A stretch of DNA of 64,000 nt, taken from a virus. The notes under the pieces are model-generated. The model ran no database searches and was not told where the DNA came from. It was given only the letters and a program-made list of their open reading frames with translations. The stretch covers positions 124,001 through 188,000 of IMG/VR virus record IMGVR_UViG_3300035698_010479, one strand, 5' to 3'. This document shows, one piece after another, positions 36,066-44,769 of the stretch. The position numbers were made by a program, and so were the translations under genes. The number at the start of each line of letters is the position of its first letter. The stretch's first letter is position 1.

Positions 36066-38636
36066 TTAATCCACCTGTGTTACAGTAGCATCTATAGTAA
36101 CTACCCTTAAAGCAGTACCAGAGGTATACCCTGTATCTGCTCTTCCTGTATTATAAAAAATATCCGTATTTACTAATTTAGTAGTTACAAAACCTATAGG
36201 ATCATCATCTTTAAAAGTAACAGGCCTGTTTACAACACCTTGACCGTATTGGTCTAAAGTTACTGAAGTAATAACAGCGGTATTTCTACCTGTAGCTGGT
36301 AATATATGTGTTGATGCATCTACTGATATAAAGTCTATAAAAGATCTTATAGGTGATATTTGATAGTTGTAAGTAGGCCATGTATAATCAGTGCCATAAT
36401 ATGAGGCTTCTAGTTGAAGTCTATATAAGTTATCTCCATCTATGTCTATGTCATATACCGATATTATAGTAGATTGATTTTTTCGTACATTATCTATAGA
36501 CATTGTACCATAATACATATTAGAATTTGTTGGATACCTTAGGTAACCGTTGGAAAAAATTAAATCATTAAAATATGCTCCAGATATAGTGGTGAGGGAA
36601 GAATGTAGGCCTAAAGATATAGCACATTCCTGTACATTAACGGTTAAAGACGTAAAATCAATCCAAGAACTTTCAATACCTGAAACTGTTGTTTTATAAC
36701 TTAGTCTTAAATCTGTACCAATTTTAGATGCTTTAAACTTATATGATAGCTCAGGTAACTCTTGTAAAGTAGGTGCATACTGAGTTAGTGTACCATTTAC
36801 TGTTATACCAATTAAACTGGTGTTATTTATATTAGTAAAATAACCAGTTGTATTATTATAAAAATCATTTATTTCGTATATGGATAATGCTCTACTGAAC
36901 ATTTTAAATTCATCTAAATTAAAATTCCTACCTGGATATTGTGTGCTAGTACCAAAATAAAGGGCGGCTCCTGTGTCTATTGTCGTGTTAGCAGCAAGTA
37001 CAAAAGTACCTTTTAACTCCTTGTTGTAATAGACATATAACATATTGTCTTTTTTTATAAATGCTACATTAAACCATATATCTATTGGTGAATTAGTAAC
37101 AACTACTGTCTGATTAGAGTTAGTGGCTGTAGTAGTCACACCGAAAGTTAAAGTATTAGCACCATTTAAAAACCATATATAGGGTGACCTAAAGGAACCA
37201 GAACTCTTTTGTAATATGGAATGAACTGCGGCATCATAACCGCCAACTAATTTTAACCAGAAAATCAAAGAAAAATCTTTGCCGTCTTTACCTACATCTA
37301 GTAAACTAGTACCTGCCACATTAACACTTGTAGCAGGTATGAAATTTGCTGCTCCAGATACAGTGGTATCGTAACCAACTACATAAGTAGGTGGTATTGT
37401 TTTATTGGTTATAAAGCTATTACCGGAGTAGTCATCAAAATTATTATTTAATGGGAAATAAAGTAACAATCCTGAATTATTAATACTATTTGAGAAGTCG
37501 GAGGATCTTCTATAACCAATCTCTATTTTAGTATTAGATGTTTTAAAATCAAACCCCATATAATGATTATACTGTCTAAGGTCTACCCCTGAAAAGGTGG
37601 TTACTCCCCATAGAGTACCTGAAACCTGTACTTCAAAGTTATTCAATAGTAAATAAGTAGAATCTAATTTATCATAACCATTACCATAAGTTGACATGAA
37701 TAAGTTATTATTTTGTATTTTTGGGTCACCCGAATATACAGACCATTTATTACTATTAGGTAGAGCGTTGTCAATATCAATAAAATCATCACTAGCTCGT
37801 ACATCTGCGCTATATCTGTATAGGTCCCTCTGGTCCCTTAGTTTAAGATTTGTGCCTTTAACGTATGCTAGAGTAAATACATCTGGAAAATTATGTAATA
37901 TATTATTCAATCTGGTAAATTTTGAAGCAGTAATGTTTTTATATTCTACATCCTGAAACTTACCTATTTCTACACCGGTATAAGGATTTAGTACTATTAA
38001 TGCACCATTATTATCTGATATGTAGTTAGCGTAGTTATTAAAAACATACACTGATGATATGATACTTACAGGATCTCCAGCAAAATAATTGTTTTTAAGT
38101 GGTGTAGTTAAGTATATATTTTGTCCAGTTATACCACTAACTGTAACTAACTCTCTTTGATTAAATTTATTAAAACCCAAACCAATTATTGTACCAGGTA
38201 TTACAGCGAATTCAACGTGTTCATTCATAGATATAACTAAGTCCCCATCACTTGCATCATTAGTTAAATCAGAGTTATAATGTTCTATAGATATTGTGTT
38301 TATATCATATTTTATAAATCCTGATATGTTGGATAGTACAAATTGATTTACCATTACACAAACAAAGTTTTCTAGATTCCAGCATCTTATAACATAGCTT
38401 AATCCATCTGTAAATTTTTGTAATGACCAAAAATTATACCCATCATATTGAAGACAAATCACATCCCCAACAACATAGTTTACAAAATTATTAGGTATAT
38501 CAACTGGGTACTGAAATGTAGTGGCCCCAGCTGATGATTTCTGCGAAAGAATTCTAGGAGTATAGTCTAATAAATAGAAATAGCCATCCCGAACGACCAT
38601 ATGTTTTTGATGGAATTTAATATTCTCATAAGCCAT
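36066..38636 (-). CDS. Tail fibre paralogue 2 (856 residues) with LamG-like insert
   Basis: This is the second of three tandem related fibre genes. The N-terminal 280 residues share the sister proteins' layout: head MAYENIKFHQKHMVVRDGYF, LQYDGYNFWSLQKFTDGLSY, FIKYDINTISIEHYNSDLT, VYVFNNYANYISDNNGALIV. A LamG-like domain, about residues 390-600, is inserted here: LLLYFPLNNNFDDYSGNSFI, FSLIFWLKLVGGYDAAVH, WFNVAFIKKDNMLYVYYNKE, FNLDEFKMFSRALSIYEIND. The C-terminus (about 770-856) is an invasin/Big-like Ig domain (TAVITSVTLDQYGQGVVNRP, VTFKDDDP) with a truncated end. The paralogues thus keep the anchor and vary the binding modules. It lies 8 bases after the first paralogue and 2 before the third. 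Confidence 0.75.
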   Translation of the reverse strand: MAYENIKFHQKHMVVRDGYFYLLDYTPRILSQKSSAGATTFQYPVDIPNNFVNYVVGDVICLQYDGYNFWSLQKFTDGLSYVIRCWNLENFVCVMVNQFVLSNISGFIKYDINTISIEHYNSDLTNDASDGDLVISMNEHVEFAVIPGTIIGLGFNKFNQRELVTVSGITGQNIYLTTPLKNNYFAGDPVSIISSVYVFNNYANYISDNNGALIVLNPYTGVEIGKFQDVEYKNITASKFTRLNNILHNFPDVFTLAYVKGTNLKLRDQRDLYRYSADVRASDDFIDIDNALPNSNKWSVYSGDPKIQNNNLFMSTYGNGYDKLDSTYLLLNNFEVQVSGTLWGVTTFSGVDLRQYNHYMGFDFKTSNTKIEIGYRRSSDFSNSINNSGLLLYFPLNNNFDDYSGNSFITNKTIPPTYVVGYDTTVSGAANFIPATSVNVAGTSLLDVGKDGKDFSLIFWLKLVGGYDAAVHSILQKSSGSFRSPYIWFLNGANTLTFGVTTTATNSNQTVVVTNSPIDIWFNVAFIKKDNMLYVYYNKELKGTFVLAANTTIDTGAALYFGTSTQYPGRNFNLDEFKMFSRALSIYEINDFYNNTTGYFTNINNTSLIGITVNGTLTQYAPTLQELPELSYKFKASKIGTDLRLSYKTTVSGIESSWIDFTSLTVNVQECAISLGLHSSLTTISGAYFNDLIFSNGYLRYPTNSNMYYGTMSIDNVRKNQSTIISVYDIDIDGDNLYRLQLEASYYGTDYTWPTYNYQISPIRSFIDFISVDASTHILPATGRNTAVITSVTLDQYGQGVVNRPVTFKDDDPIGFVTTKLVNTDIFYNTGRADTGYTSGTALRVVTIDATVTQVD

Positions 38637-38644
38637 ATAATCTC

Positions 38645-40501
38645 CTAGTTGGTTTGTTGTACTGTAGCTGTTACCAACACATCTTGGGCAAGTACACCGG
38701 CTTTATAGACTGTTTGTACAAAACCATTTGCGTCTGTATTTAATTCAGTACCACCAGTGATAGAGCCATCTCCACCTCCACCTTCTGAGAATGTCACACG
38801 CCTATTTTTTATCGGTTGAAGAAACTGGTCTTTTACCCAAGCATTTATATTAGTTGTACTTAAACCATTGGCTGCTATAATAGCTGGAGAAGCTGATAAG
38901 GAAATAGATGTTACAAAAGATTCTAGAGGTGATAAAAAGTAATCAAATGCGGATGATCCCTGTAGTCTATACAGATTATTCCTATCCACCGCCATATCCT
39001 GGAGTATAATTGCTACGTTACTTGATATATTGTCCATAACCATAGAGCCATAATAAGGTAACGCAGTAGCACCTGTATATACCATTACAGTACCTTCTAC
39101 GAATGTTAGATTATCAAAAGTATTTATAATATCAGTGTCAGTAGCATTTTTAGAAGATATTACTAGTTGTGCATCTGAATTAAACATTTCAACAACTCCT
39201 AAATACCTCCAAGGTGTGAACTCAGTTGAGCTAGTGGTTTTATAATAGAAATGTACATCCGAAGCAACACGTTTGATTCTAAGACCGTATATATCAATAT
39301 TGGTTAAAGGATCTTCTTCTATACCAGAAACCGTCGTCAAAATACCATCAGTAGCTTTTCTATATATTACAGAAAAATTCTGATGCTCACCTGAGCCAAA
39401 CTCTGTACTATAGCCTCTTGATAACTTACAAAATCTATTCTGTTCGTTAGGAAAAATTAACTTAATGGAATTCTCCATAAAACCAATACCACTATAAGTA
39501 GCATCATAAGCAAGTAATCTACCATCTATTGTGACATCAAAATCCTCTGGTAAGTAGTATTTTGATTGGATACATTCTTCAGACTGTGGTGAGTGTAGTG
39601 GGTTTAAGTAAAGTGTACTACTTTGTATAGTAGGTGTACCACTAATAGTAGTCCATCGGTTAGAATCAATTGTATTAAAGGTATCATTAAATACATCAGC
39701 ATCATAAATATTGCGCTTATATATTGAAGTGTTTACAAATAATGTATTTGTACCTTTAGCATATAATAACATATCCTTACTACCCAAATCTTGGAATGAT
39801 CCTATCTTATAGAATGTACAAGCAGTAATAGCCTTGTATGCACCACCAGAAAACTTGGTTTTAAATGTACCATCTATGGAGCTGAATTTATATAAAGCAC
39901 CAGTAGTACCATCAATACCATTATAATTATTAAATAACCAGATATTTTTATGAAAATTTATTTCAGCACCTACTGCATAACCATAGCTAACTGGAGTACT
40001 TAAAACTACACCTCCGAACACAGTATCAACTATAGCAATATCCTCTTCCTCACCGTTGGCATTAGGTCCTATATGTAAGACAGCTCCTGTGATAACCTCT
40101 GGATTATTTGTATACTCATCCAAATACAATACTAAATCTCCTGGTATAACCAACTCAGTTAATTTTGTATGGTAGTGTTCAATAGTGAAACAATCCGAGT
40201 TGTATGTTAAGCTACCTGAAGAATTTAAAGTTATAGTTTGCTGTAATTTAGCTAAATAATTATCAATTCGCCATCTTTTTATAAATATAGTAGTTGATGG
40301 TGATTCCATAGTCCAAAAATTAACACCATCATATTCTAAGGACTTCACTGTATTATCTAGTAGAATATCGCATGGATATGAAAACGCTGTATTACCATCA
40401 TCCGTTTTTTGAAGTAGTGCATCCTGGTCCTCATCGAACGTATAAAAGTAACCATTACTTACCGTAAAATTGGACTTTCTTATATTAATATTTGTTGCCA
40501 T
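38645..40501 (-). CDS. Tail fibre paralogue 1 (618 residues) with Ig-like C-terminus
   Basis: This is the first and shortest of three tandem related fibre genes. The start is the ATG at 40499-40501 (MATNINIRKSNFTVSNGYFY), which aligns with the heads of the two paralogues. A longer frame from TTG at 40534 would overlap the upstream gene. The shared anchor runs to about residue 270 (LEYDGVNFWTMESPSTTIF, LTYNSDCFTIEHYHTK, AVLHIGPNANGEEEDIAIVD, NIWLFNNYNGIDGTTGALYK). The middle has a beta-sandwich (DVFNDTFNTIDSNRWTTISG ... GIGFMENSIKLIF) also seen in paralogue 2. It ends in an Ig/Big domain (NINAWVKDQFLQPIKNRRVT, GSITGGTELNTDANGFVQTV). Likely a receptor-binding fibre. Confidence 0.75.
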   Translation of the reverse strand: MATNINIRKSNFTVSNGYFYTFDEDQDALLQKTDDGNTAFSYPCDILLDNTVKSLEYDGVNFWTMESPSTTIFIKRWRIDNYLAKLQQTITLNSSGSLTYNSDCFTIEHYHTKLTELVIPGDLVLYLDEYTNNPEVITGAVLHIGPNANGEEEDIAIVDTVFGGVVLSTPVSYGYAVGAEINFHKNIWLFNNYNGIDGTTGALYKFSSIDGTFKTKFSGGAYKAITACTFYKIGSFQDLGSKDMLLYAKGTNTLFVNTSIYKRNIYDADVFNDTFNTIDSNRWTTISGTPTIQSSTLYLNPLHSPQSEECIQSKYYLPEDFDVTIDGRLLAYDATYSGIGFMENSIKLIFPNEQNRFCKLSRGYSTEFGSGEHQNFSVIYRKATDGILTTVSGIEEDPLTNIDIYGLRIKRVASDVHFYYKTTSSTEFTPWRYLGVVEMFNSDAQLVISSKNATDTDIINTFDNLTFVEGTVMVYTGATALPYYGSMVMDNISSNVAIILQDMAVDRNNLYRLQGSSAFDYFLSPLESFVTSISLSASPAIIAANGLSTTNINAWVKDQFLQPIKNRRVTFSEGGGGDGSITGGTELNTDANGFVQTVYKAGVLAQDVLVTATVQQTN

Positions 40502-40506
40502 ATATA

Positions 40507-41004
40507 TTATCCATATAAAATTGTGGGTATCCAATGAAAATCATATTCATAAGGGTCCCCTTTAACGATCACTTCCGATGTTATATCAAAATCTACTTCG
40601 CCATTATTTAAGGTTACCACCATATCTGATAAGTCTATACCTGATGATGGGTGCTTCTCTTCTATAACAAAACGTATATGTTCTGTTATAGGTACATTAA
40701 TACCCACGGGGGAAAAATTTTTTAAAGTCGGTGGGTATCTATCTACATCAAAATCCTGCCAATCTATTATGCTACACATATCAGCAATAGCTTTATTTAT
40801 TTCAGGCTCTATAAAGTCTTCTGTAACTTTGTGTACAAATCTTGGTACTATCTTATTACCACTAGAGTCCAGAGATGCGGTTCCTATCTCTAGCAACCAC
40901 ACCATTTCACCCTCTTCATCCTTTAAAGCATATTTACGTAAGTTTAAATTAAACTTTACTGCTTTTCTAGGATTTAAAGTATGCTTTACAATTATATCAG
41001 ACAT
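40507..41004 (-). CDS. Tail protein with C-terminal Ig-like domain (165 residues)
   Basis: A 165-residue protein. Residues 1-90 (NPRKAVKFNLNLRKYALKDE, EGEMVWLLEIGTA, INKAIADMCSIIDWQDFDVD) are unassigned and could be an attachment domain. Residues about 91-165 are an Ig-like module (PPTLKNFSPVGINVPITEHI, VTLNNGEVDFDITSE) resembling those at the end of the 869-residue fibre. It lies directly before the three fibre paralogues, with 5 bases between, and its ATG shares one base with the stop of the 321-residue protein (TAATG). It may be an adaptor joining the fibres to the tail tip. Confidence 0.6.
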   Translation of the reverse strand: MSDIIVKHTLNPRKAVKFNLNLRKYALKDEEGEMVWLLEIGTASLDSSGNKIVPRFVHKVTEDFIEPEINKAIADMCSIIDWQDFDVDRYPPTLKNFSPVGINVPITEHIRFVIEEKHPSSGIDLSDMVVTLNNGEVDFDITSEVIVKGDPYEYDFHWIPTILYG

Positions 41005-41969
41005 TAAGAAAAGTCAATTTGATTTATCATAATTTTTGCCATATATCTTAATAATTCATCTATATCATTGTAGTAACTATCAGGTGAGTTATCTGGATCT
41101 ACCTTCTGTAGAATCTGAACATATGCTCCTGAAGCTACAGTGTAACTGTTAGGTATACCTATAAAACTATTAGTAGCAGTTGTAGCTACAGTTATATTAG
41201 TAGTGTTGACTGCCAATGCAGTAAAATAGTTACTCTTAGTTCCATCAGTAATAACAAGTGCATCACCAACATTAACACCGGTAGTCATATTTATAACTAA
41301 TGTATCCGCGTTCGCAGTATAATCAGATAATAGGGGTGCTTCCAATATAGTTATATCAGATAGTACTTCACTCATAACAGGCTGGTCAAAACCCAACATT
41401 GCCGCACAATCGTTTACAGGGCTATTTCCAACTCTAACAGATGACCTTGCAGGGCCTGTAAAATAGTTAGATATTGTACCTGAGGATATAAAAAATTTAT
41501 TATCCGAAAACTTTACTGAACAGTTTTTATAAGCCAGTTTAAAACCGGCATCAACTCCAGAAGCAGTAACCACACGTAGTTTGGCCTGTATATCCATAGC
41601 AATTTCTTCACCACGTTTTAATACGCCATTATTATGATCTAGTGTTATATTATAATAACCATTAGAAGTACCACTAACTGTAGCGTCCATTTTTACACCG
41701 AGAACGCAATGTGTGGAGTCTAATGCAAATTTACCATTTGTGCCTTTAAACCCTGAGCTTTTAACCCAACCTATCTTGCCCCCAGCTATATAAAGACTCT
41801 GAATAGATGTCCTAGCTGTAGTATCTGAATAAGCTGATGTCGATGCAGATATTAAATATTTTTCATCACCTTCTGAACCTGAAGGTACTAAAATAGTTGT
41901 GTCCAATGTAACTTTTTTTGTCACACCAGGAAAATTTTCTAAATCTTGTACGTCTAAGCTAATGGACAT
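41004..41969 (-). CDS. Tail structural protein (321 residues) sharing a domain with the 517-residue protein
   Basis: A beta-rich protein. Residues about 105-210 (YYNITLDHNNGVLKRGEEIA, then a helix DIQAKLRV, FKLAYKNCSVKFSDNKFFIS, SGTISN, SSVRVGNSPVNDCAAMLGFD) have the same arrangement as residues about 85-160 of the protein at 31179-32732. They also recall the F-T-I-x-S-x-x-x-G-x-S-S motif of sheath-like and baseplate phage proteins. The last third (DILEAPLLSDYTANADTLVI, GDALVITDG, IPNSYTVASGAYVQILQKVD) resembles the beta module before an attachment helix. It probably forms part of the tail-tip shell to which fibres attach. It lies 30 bases after the small Cys protein. Confidence 0.6.
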   Translation of the reverse strand: MSISLDVQDLENFPGVTKKVTLDTTILVPSGSEGDEKYLISASTSAYSDTTARTSIQSLYIAGGKIGWVKSSGFKGTNGKFALDSTHCVLGVKMDATVSGTSNGYYNITLDHNNGVLKRGEEIAMDIQAKLRVVTASGVDAGFKLAYKNCSVKFSDNKFFISSGTISNYFTGPARSSVRVGNSPVNDCAAMLGFDQPVMSEVLSDITILEAPLLSDYTANADTLVINMTTGVNVGDALVITDGTKSNYFTALAVNTTNITVATTATNSFIGIPNSYTVASGAYVQILQKVDPDNSPDSYYNDIDELLRYMAKIMINQIDFS

Positions 41970-41999
41970 TATTATATCCTCCGTTATTGAATTATTATA

Positions 42000-42287
42000 T
42001 TATACATAAAAAAAAGCTAATCCGGTATTTAAAAGGTACTGACACCCACTATAGGTGCATTGATAACCCCAAGTACCCCCAACATTAATCGGACGCATAT
42101 AATAGTGTTTGTTATCATCTCCTATGTGTGCTGCTTTTGCTGGCAAAGTACCTGATACAGAGATATCTAATAAGTGTCTAGTCCTTATATCTGTAGCTTC
42201 TATATCGAAAGGGCAAGGTGCATAACACTTACCGACATGATCAAATACTTTATATTCTGGAAAATTTCCACATGTATAGTCTGCCAT
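42000..42287 (-). CDS. Small cysteine-containing tail-tip protein (95 residues)
   Basis: A 95-residue protein with cysteines near both ends (C6, C21, C25 in YTCGNFPEYK and GKCYAPCPFD; then YQCTYSGCQY near residue 80). The pattern suggests a metal site or, less likely in a cytoplasmically made phage protein, disulfides. No membrane segment or enzyme motif is visible. It lies 2 bases after the 142-residue gene and 30 bases before the 321-residue gene. I do not recognise the family. A structural role follows only from its place among tail-tip genes. Confidence 0.65.
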   Translation of the reverse strand: MADYTCGNFPEYKVFDHVGKCYAPCPFDIEATDIRTRHLLDISVSGTLPAKAAHIGDDNKHYYMRPINVGGTWGYQCTYSGCQYLLNTGLAFFYV

Positions 42288-42289
42288 TG

Positions 42290-42718
42290 TTATCCTATAA
42301 AATTATATATTTGTAAATCTTTATTAGAAACATACGTCTTATATGAAGTATAAAAATCATGCGTTTCTCTTTCGTGTTGTTTACAATCAATAACTAACGT
42401 GTCACTATCTTCCAACTTAGGTACCTTATGTATTTCAGAGTCGTGTGTAATATAGCAATCGGATAATAACACTTTATTAGCAACATAGGTTACTTCCCCC
42501 CATGCTAGTTTACCTATATATACATTGTCTACTAAAATAAAGTACTGTTTAAAAAAATCAAGAAACATAAAGTTATTACTTTCAATTTTTTCGGCAAACT
42601 GTAAAACAGGTCCAGAAAAATAAGCATTTAGTAAACTACACGTATTATCTGAATATATCGCTTTTTCCCAGCATAACTCTAATCTATATTTCTCACCAAG
42701 TAAAAATAAATCACGCAT
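42290..42718 (-). CDS. Hypothetical tail-module protein (142 residues)
   Basis: A 142-residue soluble protein with mixed alpha/beta character (LNAYFSGPVLQFAEKIESNN, then FKQYFILVDNVYIGKLAWGE) and no recognisable motif. It lacks the Gly/Thr-rich look of the fibre proteins around it. It could be an assembly chaperone or an adaptor of the tail tip; nothing in the sequence decides this. It lies 11 bases after the 221-residue gene and 2 bases before the small Cys protein. Confidence 0.6.
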   Translation of the reverse strand: MRDLFLLGEKYRLELCWEKAIYSDNTCSLLNAYFSGPVLQFAEKIESNNFMFLDFFKQYFILVDNVYIGKLAWGEVTYVANKVLLSDCYITHDSEIHKVPKLEDSDTLVIDCKQHERETHDFYTSYKTYVSNKDLQIYNFIG

Positions 42719-42729
42719 AAAAGCTCCAA

Positions 42730-43395
42730 TTATAAGTATAAAGGATTATAAGGCATAGAACAGTTACCAGTACCGATATCACCTGAACCGCCCGTAGATG
42801 AACCAACTGCAGCTATAACACCATTGTATATAAAATCTGATCTACCAATTTGTCCAGCTGATACACTACCAGTTGTACCTTGGTCAGTAGCTCCAGTAAA
42901 AGTTATACCAACTACATTTTCTGCTGTACCAACTGGATCAGAACTAGTGATGGAACCTTCTGATATACCCCGTAGTACATATGTAGGCAAAACAACATTA
43001 GCATCACCTAAAGTAACGTAATTCATCAACGACCAAGACTCTGTACCTGGCGATCTAGCATCCCCTTTTGAATAGTTATAACTACTGACATACCATGTAG
43101 TGGATGTTGGCCCAGATGAACCTGCACCACATCCTGCTGGTGATACTGTGGCAGCTAGTTGATTCGCATTTGCGCAAGTTGTTGTAGGAGTTGTTGTATA
43201 CGAAGGTCCTGGAGAATACACAGTAACGTTTAAAGTTTCTGTTGGGCTTTTCAACTCTGCCGCAGTATAAGGGTCCCAACTACCAAGAACGTATGCTCTC
43301 TGTATATTAGGACTAATACTCCAGGAAACTTGTGTAGCGTGACTACCAGCCCCGCCGAAGGATATTGTTGTAACTGAACCTATTATAACACCCAT
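42730..43395 (-). CDS. Gly/Thr-rich tail-tip structural protein (221 residues)
   Basis: A 221-residue, beta-rich protein with low-complexity Ser/Gly/Thr stretches (VYSPGPSYTTTPTTTCANAN, CGAGSSGPTSTTWYVSSYNY). The opening GVIIGSVTTISFGGAGSHAT resembles a strand-turn-strand start of a tube- or tip-like beta barrel. The C-terminus (GTGNCSMPYNPLYL) contains a last Cys. It sits between two small Cys proteins. It is similar in size and composition to the 201-residue protein at 44153-44758, and the two may be distant relatives, but I cannot show homology by eye. Role: probably tail tip. Confidence 0.6.
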   Translation of the reverse strand: MGVIIGSVTTISFGGAGSHATQVSWSISPNIQRAYVLGSWDPYTAAELKSPTETLNVTVYSPGPSYTTTPTTTCANANQLAATVSPAGCGAGSSGPTSTTWYVSSYNYSKGDARSPGTESWSLMNYVTLGDANVVLPTYVLRGISEGSITSSDPVGTAENVVGITFTGATDQGTTGSVSAGQIGRSDFIYNGVIAAVGSSTGGSGDIGTGNCSMPYNPLYL

Positions 43396-43397
43396 AT

Positions 43398-43604
43398 TTA
43401 GTCCCCTTTTTTACATATTAAGAAAGAAGCATAGTCGCATTCGTATCTTTTTTCACATTCTGGGCAATTATGCCTTTTATATGATGCCAGTCTAGCCTCT
43501 ATTTGGGCGTTGGAAAGATACTTATATTCCCCAAAAAGCTCCTTACTTACATCATTGACCTTGTTAGTATATTTACTTCTTTTTGAGCAGCTTCCGCAAG
43601 TCAT
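43398..43604 (-). CDS. Small zinc-finger-like protein in the tail module (68 residues)
   Basis: A 68-residue basic protein with cysteines arranged as CxxC at the start (MTCGSCSKRSKY, C3 and C6) and NCPECEKRYEC plus LIC in the second half, enough for one or two zinc sites. A helix (SNAQIEARLASYKRH) lies between them. It is soluble and unlike the beta-rich neighbours, so it is more likely an assembly factor or regulator than a fibre. It ends 2 bases before the next gene. The family is not recognised. Confidence 0.65.
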   Translation of the reverse strand: MTCGSCSKRSKYTNKVNDVSKELFGEYKYLSNAQIEARLASYKRHNCPECEKRYECDYASFLICKKGD

Positions 43605-43614
43605 ATTAGTATTC

Positions 43615-43869
43615 CTAATTAGTTGTTGTTATTAAAGTAACATGTGTTTCATACCAACCATTGGTACCAATAATTTGGTTCAATGACATAGCAGTAACTT
43701 CACCATCAAATGTTCTACCACCAGCATCAATTGACGTGGTATAACAAAAATTAGCTGTTTGATGCACAGTTGTATAAGACACAGTGGCTCTACCCATTAT
43801 ATCATAGCTAATAGATAATGAAGTACACTCTATAAAACCACAAGGTAAATTTATTGTGGAATTGCCCAT
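43615..43869 (-). CDS. Small beta-rich tail protein (84 residues)
   Basis: An 84-residue all-beta protein. It opens STINLPCGFIECTSLSISYD and continues GRATVSYTTVHQT, a strand pattern (C-x-x-x-x-C, S-x-S-I-x-x-x, x-T-V-S-Y) that loosely mirrors the end of the 201-residue protein two genes upstream (CKLQNINIQCVPGQIPVVNM). It may be a small tail-tip barrel. The ATG shares its last position with the stop of the 91-residue gene. The family is not recognised. Confidence 0.6.
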   Translation of the reverse strand: MGNSTINLPCGFIECTSLSISYDIMGRATVSYTTVHQTANFCYTTSIDAGGRTFDGEVTAMSLNQIIGTNGWYETHVTLITTTN

Positions 43870-44144
43870 TAGCTTCTTTCCTCTACAAAATCTGGATTTT
43901 CCACAGTACTACCAGAAAAAACATCTCCACTAACATCTAGTAGTCTGGAAAAAGAACCAGACATCAAATCTCCACCCTGGCCTCTAAAGTCACCACTACC
44001 AGGAAGATTTTCTGTATATAAATAGTTAACTACAGTTGATTCTTCACCCATAAAAGTCTGCAGTATAAACTCAGAACCACCTACTGGCATTGGTGACCCA
44101 GCACGAAGCCTATATGTTCTACCAATTACTTTAACGTCTGCCAT
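43869..44144 (-). CDS. Small tail-module protein (91 residues)
   Basis: A 91-residue protein beginning MADVKVIGRTYRLRAGSPMP, with a glycine-rich middle (GSGDFRGQGGDLMSGSFSRL) and an acidic end. There are no cysteines. It could be an extended strand-swapping or linker component of the tail tip. It lies between the 201- and 84-residue proteins with an 8-base gap upstream and a 1-base overlap downstream. I do not recognise it. Confidence 0.6.
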   Translation of the reverse strand: MADVKVIGRTYRLRAGSPMPVGGSEFILQTFMGEESTVVNYLYTENLPGSGDFRGQGGDLMSGSFSRLLDVSGDVFSGSTVENPDFVEERS

Positions 44145-44152
44145 AATTTATC

Positions 44153-44758
44153 CTAACTTATTGAGTAAATGAAACTCATATTAACTACCGGAATTTGCCC
44201 TGGAACACACTGTATGTTAATATTCTGTAGTTTACAACTACCGTATCCCCCTATACCATATGAGGTTAGATTAATTGTACAACCGGCTTCCGTAGTAGTA
44301 TTTATATCCCACGGGTTTCCACTGTAGATCAACCCATAGCCATCTTTTTGTGTTGAGTTTTCGTACAAAGAAGCTGGTCCTGAACCAGCTGTGGCACTTA
44401 CTACTTGATACTCACTTATAGGATTGGGAACACCATTTATAGAGGGAAATTTTGCATACCCACCTACCTCACCAGATACATAGGATCTTCCAGCCCCTCC
44501 AAATAAATACATATTTTCTTCACAATTACTTTTTATAATCCAGGGGATAGTAACACCAGCTCTACCTGGGCAACCTACATATCGTTCTTTTGAAGCATAC
44601 GCAGTAATAGATACAGTACCAGTGCTTGGTGACACTGTATAAGCATTAGTTCCACCGGCGCTTATTAAATTCATCTGTGTAGACCCTTGAGAGGTTACGG
44701 AAATAATACCTTGAGCAGTTATATTAAAATTTCCAACTAAATTACAACAAGAAGTCAT
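44153..44758 (-). CDS. Tail-tip beta protein with cysteines (201 residues)
   Basis: A 201-residue beta-rich protein. The N-terminus MTSCCNLVGNFNITAQGIIS and the C-terminus GSCKLQNINIQCVPGQIPVV, followed by NMSFIYSIS, are strand pairs; further cysteines lie in RYVGCPGRAGVTIPWIIKSN and EAGCTINL. The last 40 residues resemble the 84-residue protein at 43615-43869. A tail-tube-like or baseplate barrel is plausible but unproven. It lies 11 bases after the 131-residue gene. Confidence 0.6.
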   Translation of the reverse strand: MTSCCNLVGNFNITAQGIISVTSQGSTQMNLISAGGTNAYTVSPSTGTVSITAYASKERYVGCPGRAGVTIPWIIKSNCEENMYLFGGAGRSYVSGEVGGYAKFPSINGVPNPISEYQVVSATAGSGPASLYENSTQKDGYGLIYSGNPWDINTTTEAGCTINLTSYGIGGYGSCKLQNINIQCVPGQIPVVNMSFIYSIS

Positions 44759-44769
44759 TATAGTTCTCC

